Source: a bacterium HR28 (GTDB lineage: Bacteria > Chloroflexota > Chloroflexia > Thermomicrobiales > Thermomicrobiaceae). From it: DNA of 64,000 bases. Shown here in pieces: positions 17,922 through 25,883 of this stretch; positions within the stretch are counted from its first letter, which is position 1; each line of letters begins with the position of its first letter. The notes beneath the pieces were generated by a model. It ran no database searches and was not told where the DNA came from. It saw nothing but the letters and a program-made list of their open reading frames with translations. The stretch lies in contig BEIE01000001.1 in assembly GCA_002898255.1 (NCBI GenBank), positions 620,001-684,000 on the forward strand, written 5' to 3'. The position numbers and the translations under genes were made by a program.

Positions 17922-20000
17922 TTAGGTCCCTACGGCGCTGTTTGCGGGTACGGTTGCCGCTGCAGTTGTGCGGCCCAGTCGCAGCGTGAGCGCGTTCAGC
18001 GCCACGATCACCGTGCTCAATGACATGAGGAGGGCACCAACGGCTGGCGCCAGAACGATGCCAATAGGTGCCAGGATTCCCGCAGCGAGTGGGATGGCGA
18101 CCACGTTGTACCCGAGTGCCCAGGCGAGGTTCTCAATCATCTTCCGGTATGTGCGGCGGCTGAGCTCCAGCACCGTCACGACGTCACGCGGGTCGTTCCG
18201 CACCAGGATGACATCAGCACTCTCGATTGCGACGTCTGTGCCAGCACCGATGGCAATACCGAGATCAGCGGCCATCAAGGCTGGTGCGTCGTTGATGCCA
18301 TCGCCGACCATCGCGACGATGTGCCCCTCCTGCTGTAACTGGCGGACAACCTCTTGCTTCTCGTGCGGGAGAACTTCCGCCGCGAACCGGTCGATCCCAA
18401 GTTCACGCGCCACCCACGTGGCGACCGCTCGGTTGTCGCCGGTCAGCATGGCGACGCTGACGTGCATGCGGTGCAAGAGTTGGACAGCTTCGCGTGATTC
18501 GGGGCGGATCTCATCGGCGAGCGCAAAAGCAGCGAGCGGTTCTTCGTCGACAAGGAGTACTGCGACTGTCATTCCTCGCTCTTCCCACTGAGTAAGGGCC
18601 GGGAGAAGCCATTCTGGGGGATGCTCGATGAGACTGAGTCGTCCGACTGTCACGCTGCGCCCCTCGATCTGGGCGGTAACGCCGCGACCAGGGAGCGCGG
18701 TGATCCCTTCGGCTATGGGAAGCGGCAAGGATCGCTCGGCGGCACGCCGCACAATCGCACGCGCGATTGGGTGCTCAGATCCGACTTCGACCGCTGCCGC
18801 GAGCGCAAGAGCCTGCTCCACACTACTCCCCGGTGCGACGACAAGGTCGATGACTGCAAACTCGCCACGTGTCAGAGTCCCCGTCTTGTCAAAGATGACC
18901 GTATCGACGAGGCGTCCACGCTCGAAGGCGCGTCGACTTCGGATCAAGATGCCGCTGCGTGCTGAGATTCCGCTCGAGAGGGCGATCACCAACGGGATGG
19001 CGAGTCCCAGGGCGTGCGGGCAGGAAATGACAAGGACAGTGACTGCGCGGCTCACTGCCGTCACGGCATCGCTCGCCGCGAGCCAGATGGCAAACGTCAC
19101 TGTACTCACTGTGATCGCCACGATCGTCAGCCAAAAAGCGACGCGGTCGGCCAGTGCTTGCAGGCGGGTGCGCTCCTGCTGCGCCCGTGCGACCAGCAGG
19201 AGGACTTGCCCGAGGAAAGACTCACGACCAACCCGGGTGATTTGCACGCGCAGGAGTCCTGTGCCGTTGACGGTACCACCGATGACCGCACTTCCGGGCT
19301 GTTTGCTGACCGGTCGCGATTCGCCGGTGACCGCAGCCTCGTCAATTTCCGATTCTCCTTCGAGCACGATACCGTCGGCTGGGACTCGGCTTCCTGGCCG
19401 GACGAGCACGATATCTCCTGGTCTCAGTTCGGCGACCGGCACTTCGCTTACGCGCCCGTCCGGCTCGATCCGCTCGGCGGTCGCTGGAAGCAGCGCGGCG
19501 AGTGCTTCGAGTGCACGCTGTGCTCGCCCGACCGCTCGCATCTCGAGCCAATGTCCTAGGAGCATGACGACGATCAGCGTCGTCAACTCCCAATAGAAGG
19601 GCTGCCCAGGGAGTCCAACAGTCGTCGCAAGACTATACAGAAGGGCAACCGTGATTGCGAGCGCCACCAGTGTCATCATGCCAGGGCGGCGCCCTCGAAG
19701 TTCGTCGCGAGCCCCCTCGAGGAAGACACTCCCACCAGCGAGGTAGACCAAGACGGAGAATACCAACGCGATTATAGGAGCGCCCGGTACCGGGCCAATG
19801 CCAAGCAGGTCGCCCAAGGGGCTCGCCACGAGCACGACCGGAATGGTACCGGCCAGCGAGAGCCAAAAGCGACGCCGGAGAAGCTCTGGCGCATGCCCCG
19901 CGTGCGCTGGAGCGGGTACCGCGGCCTCGGCCGGTGCTGCGGGGTGTACCGCTGGCATCGCATGATGCGCATGGTGCGCATGATGCTCATGGTCGTGCAT
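17922..20000 (-). CDS. copB: CopB-type copper/silver P-type ATPase (P1B-3)
   Basis: This 692-residue pump exports copper-type ions across the membrane using ATP. The N-terminus is a metal-binding His-rich tail (nine His in the first 20 residues) rather than a CxxC HMA domain. Membrane motif CPH at 327-329 (SCPHALGLA) is the hallmark of the CopB subgroup, thought to prefer Cu2+ or Ag+. Also visible are TGES (225-228), the phosphorylated Asp in DKTGT (371), HP in GSEHPIA, and the hinge GDGINDAPAL. About eight membrane helices are expected. The region upstream of the start carries a CsoR-like operator. Confidence 0.93.
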   Translation of the reverse strand: MHDHEHHAHHAHHAMPAVHPAAPAEAAVPAPAHAGHAPELLRRRFWLSLAGTIPVVLVASPLGDLLGIGPVPGAPIIALVFSVLVYLAGGSVFLEGARDELRGRRPGMMTLVALAITVALLYSLATTVGLPGQPFYWELTTLIVVMLLGHWLEMRAVGRAQRALEALAALLPATAERIEPDGRVSEVPVAELRPGDIVLVRPGSRVPADGIVLEGESEIDEAAVTGESRPVSKQPGSAVIGGTVNGTGLLRVQITRVGRESFLGQVLLLVARAQQERTRLQALADRVAFWLTIVAITVSTVTFAIWLAASDAVTAVSRAVTVLVISCPHALGLAIPLVIALSSGISARSGILIRSRRAFERGRLVDTVIFDKTGTLTRGEFAVIDLVVAPGSSVEQALALAAAVEVGSEHPIARAIVRRAAERSLPLPIAEGITALPGRGVTAQIEGRSVTVGRLSLIEHPPEWLLPALTQWEERGMTVAVLLVDEEPLAAFALADEIRPESREAVQLLHRMHVSVAMLTGDNRAVATWVARELGIDRFAAEVLPHEKQEVVRQLQQEGHIVAMVGDGINDAPALMAADLGIAIGAGTDVAIESADVILVRNDPRDVVTVLELSRRTYRKMIENLAWALGYNVVAIPLAAGILAPIGIVLAPAVGALLMSLSTVIVALNALTLRLGRTTAAATVPANSAVGT

Positions 20001-20037
20001 GCGTCCTCCCCTCCCGAGGCACTCTTGTGTTTAGGCA

Positions 20038-20060
20038 TTATGCCCCTGAGGGGTATGGGG
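20038..20060. promoter_or_regulatory. CsoR-like copper operator upstream of copB
   Basis: The imperfect inverted repeat TATGCCCCTGAGGGGTATGG, about 40 nt upstream of the copB ATG, closely resembles the G/C-tract palindrome with TAT flanks bound by CsoR copper repressors. Its position fits repression of copB. No csoR gene is present in the window, so the regulator would have to be encoded elsewhere. Confidence 0.5.
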
Positions 20061-20373
20061 TGCAAGGCACGCATTCTGGAGAGAACTGGTTTCGGAGGCA
20101 TCCAAGGAGCGATATCTCGGTACCTTTCCCGATATGGGGCGCGGCTTGAAATTTTCGTGCTTGTGGATTGCCGGAGACGGCTCGGGTCACCCGGTGGGAA
20201 GCAGCGGCTTTCCCCTTCTCGGACGGGCGGTCACGTGCTCTCCTGTGCCTGTCCCGAGGAGGTTCAGGCGGTCATCGCCCTTGGTGCCGCCGAACTCGCC
20301 TTACGGTCCGCTTGTACCGAGATTCACGGGCTGGTTGCGAGGGAACCTGCCTTCCGGCGAGCAGCCACAGCAC
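20061..20373. other. Intergenic region between copB promoter and nitroreductase gene
   Basis: About 310 bases lie between the copB operator and the 3' end of the nitroreductase gene. One rightward ORF (20055-20408, 117 codons) reads partly protein-like but begins inside the operator and overlaps the nitroreductase gene, so I do not call it. No RNA motif was recognised. Confidence 0.45.
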
Positions 20374-20928
20374 TCAGGAACGGCGCTGACCGTAGCGGTT
20401 GTAACTGACAAGTTCCGCGAGCGGCTTCCGGCCCCCACTGACTGGGGTCGGTCGGGGATCACGTGCCGAAAGCGGGTAGCCGATGGCCACAATAGAGCGG
20501 GCTGTCCGCTCTGGCGGGATGCCGAGAATTCGCTTGGCCTCGGCTTCCTGTGCCTCGTCGCCATACCAGGCAACGCCACCGCCGAGACCGAGAAGCTTCG
20601 CTGCGATGAGGAGCCGCTCAGTAACGCGTCCTTCATCATAGGCCTCGCTGATCTCACTCTGGCCGTTCAAGACGATGGCAATGCCCAGTGGCGCGCCAGC
20701 GAGCCAGTTGATTGGCGGCCGCAGCTGGCTCAGCTGCCGTAGAATCTCTCGGTCGTCGACAACGATGAAATGCCACGGTTGCGTGTTCCGTGAACTTCCC
20801 GTCCAGCGAGCGATTTCCAAGAGCTGCTGGACGATATCCTCAGGAACTGACTCAGGCCGATACTGGCGAATCTGCCGGACTTTGCGGATCTGCTCCAGAA
20901 TTGCCTGAACCTCGCTGACAGCTGCCAT
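20374..20928 (-). CDS. Nitroreductase-family flavoprotein
   Basis: The 184-residue protein has the FMN-binding nitroreductase pattern: N-terminal R-x-Y (RQYRPESVPEDIVQQLLEIA), SSRNTQPWHFIVV for FMN contact, and a C-terminal AIGYPLSARDPRP with a basic tail (RKPLAELVSYNRYG). Members reduce nitro groups, quinones or flavins with NAD(P)H; the physiological substrate cannot be read from the sequence. It is a single gene on the minus strand between copB and nth. The start at 20928 is the only good one near the family N-terminus. Confidence 0.92.
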   Translation of the reverse strand: MAAVSEVQAILEQIRKVRQIRQYRPESVPEDIVQQLLEIARWTGSSRNTQPWHFIVVDDREILRQLSQLRPPINWLAGAPLGIAIVLNGQSEISEAYDEGRVTERLLIAAKLLGLGGGVAWYGDEAQEAEAKRILGIPPERTARSIVAIGYPLSARDPRPTPVSGGRKPLAELVSYNRYGQRRS

Positions 20929-21013
20929 GGTGCGTGTGCCCTCCCGTTCTACCTCTCACCCAGCCACCATCATGCCCCGAGCAATCGCCTTTCGTCAGCA
21001 GTCAAAGAGTCGC

Positions 21014-21685
21014 TTAGCGGTGATGTGTTACCCCGATACGCGGACACAGATCGGCGAGCACACAGGTCGAGCAACGTGGGGCGATACCGGTGCAGACATG
21101 CTTACCAAAGGGGACAAGCAAGCGATTCAGCTCAACCCAATACTGCTGTGGCAGTTTTTGTTCGAGTGCCTGCATGGTTTGCTCCGGCGTGCGCGTGTGC
21201 ACGTAGCCCCAGCGGTTCACAATGCGGTGCACGTGGACGTCGACAGCTACCCGCGGGATACCACAAGCGATACCAAGGACAAGATTCGTGCATTTCGGTC
21301 CGACCCCCGGGAGTGAGCGGAGGAATTCCTCGTTGCACGGGAGCGTGCCGTTCTGCTCGACGAGGAGTCGGTGCGCGATCACCATCAAGTTCTGTGCCTT
21401 CACCTGGGCGAAGGTGGCTGGCCGGAGCAAACGTGCGAGTTCGTTCGGGTCAAGCGCGGCGAATTCCTGAGGTGTGCGGGCGCGCGCGAAAAGACGGCGC
21501 GCTGTCGGTACGGTGACTTCGTCGCGTGTCCGGACCGAAATAATGCAGGCTACCAGCAGTTCAAATGGTGTCCGGAAACCCTCTTCGGCAAGTTGGAACA
21601 AGGCTGCCGGCGGCAGCGAGCGTACCACTGCGCGAATGCGCTGGAGTGCTTCGAGGATATCAAAGTCTGCGTGCTTGGTTTCCAC
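21014..21685 (-). CDS. nth: Endonuclease III (DNA glycosylase/AP lyase)
   Basis: This base-excision repair enzyme removes oxidised pyrimidines and cleaves AP sites. It has the helix-hairpin-helix LPGVGPKCTNLVLG with catalytic lysine K131, the catalytic aspartate D149 in VDVHVHRIVNR, and the C-terminal 4Fe-4S ligands C198, C205, C208 and C214 (C-x6-C-x2-C-x5-C). The length (223 residues) is normal. The start is GTG at 21685, with GAGG/AGGGA immediately upstream that overlaps a 14-bp perfect palindrome. It is likely monocistronic. Confidence 0.94.
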   Translation of the reverse strand: METKHADFDILEALQRIRAVVRSLPPAALFQLAEEGFRTPFELLVACIISVRTRDEVTVPTARRLFARARTPQEFAALDPNELARLLRPATFAQVKAQNLMVIAHRLLVEQNGTLPCNEEFLRSLPGVGPKCTNLVLGIACGIPRVAVDVHVHRIVNRWGYVHTRTPEQTMQALEQKLPQQYWVELNRLLVPFGKHVCTGIAPRCSTCVLADLCPRIGVTHHR

Positions 21686-21688
21686 TCC

Positions 21689-21702
21689 CTACCTCGAGGT
21701 AG
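21689..21702. promoter_or_regulatory. Perfect 14-bp palindrome over the nth ribosome-binding site
   Basis: CTACCTCGAGGTAG is its own reverse complement and ends 3 nt before the nth GTG start, including the GAGG element. It could be an operator or, in RNA, a small hairpin sequestering the ribosome-binding site. The role is inferred from position only. Confidence 0.4.
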
Positions 21703-22026
21703 TTGACCGTCTTGCGGGTGTTTGCGTAGCAGTTATGTTCTTTGCCGAAAAGGCGATTCTGGACGAGTTGGGTGTTAGGCTTGATGCTCTCCGAGGAGTA
21801 TACAGTGATATCGCGAGGTGGCTCGAGACAGCCAGTGTCTTTGCCTCACGTATCTGCTCTCGACCAGTTTGAATTGCCAGGAAAAGTCAAGCGTTCGGCT
21901 CCGCAGAGTCTGCGACATATTGGAAGGGTGGACATTCCTGGTCAAGCAGCGCCGGCTGCAGCGGATTCGACGTTCTTATGGGGCGCGCGTTAGGATGGTG
22001 CGTGAGAATACGGGAGCGCGGGGCGC
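21703..22026. other. Intergenic region with possible promoter of the glycosyltransferase operon
   Basis: About 320 bases separate nth and the divergent glycosyltransferase operon. TTCGAC (21966-21971) and TAGGAT (21991-21996) with a 19-nt spacer form a weak candidate promoter before the GTG at 22027. A 45-codon ORF (21735-21872) reads partly protein-like but has no ribosome-binding site. Nothing else is seen. Confidence 0.4.
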
Positions 22027-22965
22027 GTGGACGAGCACGATCTTTCAGTCGTCATCGTCACCTGGAACGTTCGGGGGCTGTTACCAGCTTGTCTTGAGAG
22101 CCTCCAGGCCGATCTCAAAGAGAGCGACCTGGAAAGCGAAGTGATCGTTGTTGATAACGGCTCCAGCGACGGAACTGTAGAACTTGTCGCGGAGCGCTTC
22201 CCCTTTGTCCAGCTGATCGCGCTCGGCGAGAACCGCGGCTTCGCGGCGGCGAACAATATCGGTTTCGCGCGGAGCCACGGCCGGGCGATCTTGCTCCTCA
22301 ATCCGGACACCGAGGTTCTTCCCGGCGCCATTACCTGGCTGTGGCGGGCGCTTCATGCCGCACCGCATGTCGGGCTCGTTGGAGCGTGTCTACTGAACTC
22401 CGATGGATCTTTGCAGTCGGCGGGGTACCGGTTTCCGGGGTACGTGCAGAATCTCTTAGACTTCTTCCCTATTCATCCACGACTCATAGGCTCACGCCTG
22501 AATGGCCGCTTTGGCCCCGGCGATGGGTTAACGCCATTTGCCGTTGACCATCCACTCGGAGCCTGCATGATGGTGCGGCGGGAAGTGGTCGAAAAGGTGG
22601 GTGGACTCGACGAGGGATATTTTTACTACAGTGAGGAGATCGACTGGTGCCGTCGAATCCGCGCGGCTGGTTGGACCATCCTCACCGCGCCGGCTGCGCT
22701 CGTTGTGCACCATGCTGGCGGGAGCACGCGCCAGATATCGGAAGCGAGTTTTCTGCAGTTGCACCGCAGTCGTGCACGCTACTTTTGCCGATGGCATGGG
22801 CGGACTTTCGTGCGTCGCTTGGCCTGGCTCGCTGAACTTGCTGCCGGCTGGGCGGCTCTGCGCGCGCGGTTGACGGGCCGTGCGGACCTCGCCGTACGCG
22901 CGCGACTTTTGCGCCAGGCTGCTGCGATCTATCGCCACACACCGTGCTGCGATGAGTCAGTCTGA
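22027..22965 (+). CDS. Family 2 glycosyltransferase (rhamnosyltransferase-like)
   Basis: The GT-A fold is evident: VVIVTWNVRGLLPACLESL at the N-terminus, nucleotide-binding VVDNGSSDGTVELV, ENRGFAAANNIGFARSHG, the metal-binding region LLLNPDTEVLPG, and acceptor-side DEGYFYYSEEIDWCRRIRAAG. This pattern belongs to GT2 enzymes of surface polysaccharide synthesis such as rhamnosyltransferases. The C-terminal 60 residues are basic and amphipathic and may touch the membrane. The start is GTG. The gene overlaps the next glycosyltransferase by 14 nt, so they are translated together. Confidence 0.9.
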   Translation: MDEHDLSVVIVTWNVRGLLPACLESLQADLKESDLESEVIVVDNGSSDGTVELVAERFPFVQLIALGENRGFAAANNIGFARSHGRAILLLNPDTEVLPGAITWLWRALHAAPHVGLVGACLLNSDGSLQSAGYRFPGYVQNLLDFFPIHPRLIGSRLNGRFGPGDGLTPFAVDHPLGACMMVRREVVEKVGGLDEGYFYYSEEIDWCRRIRAAGWTILTAPAALVVHHAGGSTRQISEASFLQLHRSRARYFCRWHGRTFVRRLAWLAELAAGWAALRARLTGRADLAVRARLLRQAAAIYRHTPCCDESV

Positions 22966-24730
22966 TCCGCTGCGCCTCACGGTAATCGTCTTGACGTTGA
23001 ATGAGGAGCGGCATCTCCCCGGGTGCCTGGAGAGCGTGCGCGGTCTCGCGCGGCAGCTCCTTGTTGTCGACTCTGGCTCGACCGATCGGACGGTCGAGAT
23101 TGCGCGGGCGGCCGGTGCCGAGGTTGTGACACGGCGCTTTGTCGACTTCCCATCGCAACGGAATGCGGCGCTCGAGCTCGCTCGTGAACCCTGGGTTCTC
23201 TTCGTCGATGCCGACGAACGGGTCAGTCCGGAACTGGCGAGGGAAATCCGCGTTGCCCTGGCCACCGCTGATGACTCGGTGGCTGGTTTCTGGATTCCGA
23301 CACAGAACTGGATGTGGGGGAAGTGGATCCGTGGCGGTGGATGGTGGCCGGACGAGCACCTCCGGCTGCTGCGGGTTGGTCGGGCACGGTATCGACCGGA
23401 CATCGCCGTCCACGAGGTCGTCGAGCTAGAAGGGAACGCTGGCCGCCTCACGGCTCCTCTCGTGCACCTCAACTATGACTCGCGGCGTGAGTTCGTGCAG
23501 AAACAACTGCGCTATGCCCACCTCGCGGCACGTTCGCTGATGGCACAGGGGAAGCGCCCACGCCGCCGGACGTTCATCGGCCAGCCACTCCGCGAGTTCT
23601 GGCGACGCTTTGTCATCTTACGTGGGTATCGTGATAGGCTCGACGGGCTGTTCCTCGCAAGCACGATGGCGGTCACGACGTTCGTCACCTGGGTGCTCGT
23701 GGCGCGTGGGTGGCGCCGGCGTGTGACACAGGAGCGTCGACGCATTGCTGAACTCACGCAAAGTCCCACACTCGACGTTTCGGTGGTCGTTGTCAGTTAC
23801 CGGAGCCGCGACCACCTGCCAGGATGCTTAGATGCAGTACGCGCGAGCCTTGAGGCGAGCGACCTCGCTGGTGAGGTGATTGTCATCGACAACGCCTCGC
23901 CCGATGATACAGCCGCGCTTGTGGCGGAGCGTTACCCGTGGGTGCGCTTGATTGTGAACGAGGCGAACCAGGGATTCGCCGCTGCAGCAAACCAAGGAAT
24001 GCGGCAAGCATGCGGGCGGGTCATTGTGCTGCTGAATCCGGATGCGCGACCGGTTGGCGACGCGTTAGGGCGGCTCGTGCGCTTCCTGGCGACACACCCG
24101 ACGGTCGGGGCGGTTGGACCACGCTTGCGCTACCCGGACGGGCGAACGCAGCCGTCACGGCGACGTTTTCCGACGCTTCTGACCGGATTTCTTGAGAGCA
24201 CGCTTGTCCAGGACTATTGGCGGAACAGCCGAGTGCTGCGGCAGTACTATGTGGCGGATCGAAGCGACGACGAGTTGCAAGAAGTCGATTGGCTCGTCGG
24301 AGCTTGCCTGGCAATCCGGCGAGAGGCGCTGGCGACTGTTGGGCTCTTTGATGAACGGTTCTTCCTTTACTCGGAAGAGGTCGAGTGGTTCTGGCGACTC
24401 CGTCGTGCTGGCTGGCGCGTTTACTATCTGCCGGATGCTGAGGTTGTCCATATTGAGGGGGCCTCGAGTGAGCCGGAGTCAGCGTTCCGTCAGATCGCCT
24501 TTGATACGGCGAAAGTGCAGCTCTACCGTATCCTCTATGGGCCGCTCGCTGCAGAACTCTTGAGGGTTTTTCTGCTCCTGACCTATGTTCTGCGCCTAGG
24601 CCGCGAGAGTGCCAAGTGGCTGATTGGGCACAAGCGAGCGCTTCGCTGGCGGCGTCTTGTGCGTGATTGGCGCGCACTTCGTTCGCTCCTGCGCCCTCAG
24701 GTTGTGCGCCTCCTGGCCCGGCAGGGCTGA
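22952..24730 (+). CDS. Bifunctional protein with two family 2 glycosyltransferase domains
   Basis: The 592-residue protein contains two complete GT2 units. The first (about 8-260) is of the WaaE/KdtX type: TVIVLTLNEERHLPGCLESV, VVDSGSTDRTVEIA, FVDADERVSPEL and the acceptor motif WMWGKWIRGGGWWPDEHLRL. The second (about 275-520) is of the rhamnosyltransferase type: VVVVSYRSRDHLPGCL, VIDNASPDDTAALV, NQGFAAAANQGMR, LLNPDARPVG and DERFFLYSEEVEWFWRLR. A hydrophobic stretch (LFLASTMAVTTFVTWVLVA, around 225-245) links them. The ATG at 22952 is chosen at the family start. It probably adds two successive sugars to a surface glycan. Confidence 0.9.
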   Translation: MSQSDPLRLTVIVLTLNEERHLPGCLESVRGLARQLLVVDSGSTDRTVEIARAAGAEVVTRRFVDFPSQRNAALELAREPWVLFVDADERVSPELAREIRVALATADDSVAGFWIPTQNWMWGKWIRGGGWWPDEHLRLLRVGRARYRPDIAVHEVVELEGNAGRLTAPLVHLNYDSRREFVQKQLRYAHLAARSLMAQGKRPRRRTFIGQPLREFWRRFVILRGYRDRLDGLFLASTMAVTTFVTWVLVARGWRRRVTQERRRIAELTQSPTLDVSVVVVSYRSRDHLPGCLDAVRASLEASDLAGEVIVIDNASPDDTAALVAERYPWVRLIVNEANQGFAAAANQGMRQACGRVIVLLNPDARPVGDALGRLVRFLATHPTVGAVGPRLRYPDGRTQPSRRRFPTLLTGFLESTLVQDYWRNSRVLRQYYVADRSDDELQEVDWLVGACLAIRREALATVGLFDERFFLYSEEVEWFWRLRRAGWRVYYLPDAEVVHIEGASSEPESAFRQIAFDTAKVQLYRILYGPLAAELLRVFLLLTYVLRLGRESAKWLIGHKRALRWRRLVRDWRALRSLLRPQVVRLLARQG

Positions 24731-24740
24731 GCGGTACGTG

Positions 24741-25883
24741 ATGGCTGGACGAGTGCTCTTTGTCACCGGGGAGTATCCGCCGCTTCGGGGCGGCGTCGGC
24801 GACTATACCCAGCGGCTGGCGCAGGAGCTGGTTGCACGTGGCTGGGCAGTGGAGATCGCCACGCGGCAGCTCCCGATACAACCGAGCGACGGGCTTCCGG
24901 TACGCTGGCAACTGACCAGCTGGGGACGACCGCTCTGGCAGATGCTTCGAGAGCTGCGGCGATCCGGTTGGCGAGGGATCCTACACCTGCAGTACCAGGC
25001 GGGAGCTTTTGACCTGCAGGGGCGGGTTGCTCTCCTGCCACTCCTGGCGCGCCCACTCCCCGTGGTCACCACTTTCCACGATACGCGCGTTCCCTACCTT
25101 TTCCCCAAGGCTGGGCCGCTGCGGCAACTAGCGCTCCGTCTCCTGGCGCGCACGAGTGCTGCTGTCGTGGTGACAAACGCTGAGGACGAACGCGAACTGC
25201 TTGGCTGGGGGGTTCTGCCGCAGCGACTCGTGCGAATACCAATCGGTTCCAACCTCCCCCATCCTCGCGATCCGGCTGGAGCACGCGCACGGGTTGGTCT
25301 CAAACCTGATCAACCGGTGGTTGCCTTTTTCGGCTTCCGCAGCGCGGAAAAAGGGCTCGCCACCCTTGTCCAGGCATTGGCCCTCTGTCCGGAACCACGG
25401 CCGACGCTTCTTCTCCTCGGTGGCGAGCAACCAGATGTGCCGGGTGCCGCGAGCGAGCTGGCGGTCCCGAGCACGCCAGCTCCTCTGCCGGTACTCGACT
25501 TGGGATATCGACCGGCCCAGGAAGTCGCGGACCTCCTTGCTGCGGCCGATCTGGTGGTGCTCCCTTTTCGACGGGGAGCGAGCCTTCGGCACGGGACACT
25601 AATTGCAGCCTTGTCCTGTGGTGCGGCCGTTGTAACCACCACCCCTGCAGAGCCGGCTCTCCTGGCTCCCCTGAAGGCCAGCGAGCATCTCCATCTCGTT
25701 CCCCCTGAGGATCCCCAAGCACTGGCCCGTGCCCTCACCGAGCTCCTTGGCAGCCCGCAAGAGCGAGCACGGTTGCGGAGTGGGGCACGGGCAATTGCTC
25801 CCTGCTTTGCCTGGGAGCGAATCGTGGCCGCACACCTCGAGTGCTACGAGGCTGTGCTTCTGCGCGCGTCCCTGGCCGATTAG
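24741..25883 (+). CDS. Family 4 glycosyltransferase
   Basis: The 380-residue protein has the GT-B fold of GT4 enzymes: N-terminal VLFVTGEYPPLRGGVGDYTQRLA, the linker region VTTFHDTRVPYLFP, a middle RIPIGSNLP followed by VVAFFGFRSAEKGLATLVQAL, and C-terminal DLGYRPAQEVADLLAAADLVVLPFRRGASLRHGTL in the nucleotide-sugar site. The ATG at 24741 follows the previous gene by 10 nt; the longer frame runs back into that gene. It completes a three-gene surface glycan operon. The gene ends in a 4-nt tail-to-tail overlap with the opposite-strand propeller gene. Confidence 0.91.
   Translation: MAGRVLFVTGEYPPLRGGVGDYTQRLAQELVARGWAVEIATRQLPIQPSDGLPVRWQLTSWGRPLWQMLRELRRSGWRGILHLQYQAGAFDLQGRVALLPLLARPLPVVTTFHDTRVPYLFPKAGPLRQLALRLLARTSAAVVVTNAEDERELLGWGVLPQRLVRIPIGSNLPHPRDPAGARARVGLKPDQPVVAFFGFRSAEKGLATLVQALALCPEPRPTLLLLGGEQPDVPGAASELAVPSTPAPLPVLDLGYRPAQEVADLLAAADLVVLPFRRGASLRHGTLIAALSCGAAVVTTTPAEPALLAPLKASEHLHLVPPEDPQALARALTELLGSPQERARLRSGARAIAPCFAWERIVAAHLECYEAVLLRASLAD

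Noticed and set aside
20100-20373. Possible cobalamin riboswitch before the nitroreductase region
   Set aside because: Some short patterns (GTGAATC-like) occur, but the invariant GCCACTG box and pairing stems are absent.
20055-20408. Rightward 117-codon ORF between copB and the nitroreductase gene
   Set aside because: Part of it looks protein-like, but it starts inside the CsoR-like operator without a ribosome-binding site and overlaps the nitroreductase gene. It may be worth a check in transcript data.
21735-21872. 45-codon ORF upstream of the glycosyltransferase operon
   Set aside because: Reads partly protein-like, but lacks a ribosome-binding site and neighbours that would support it.
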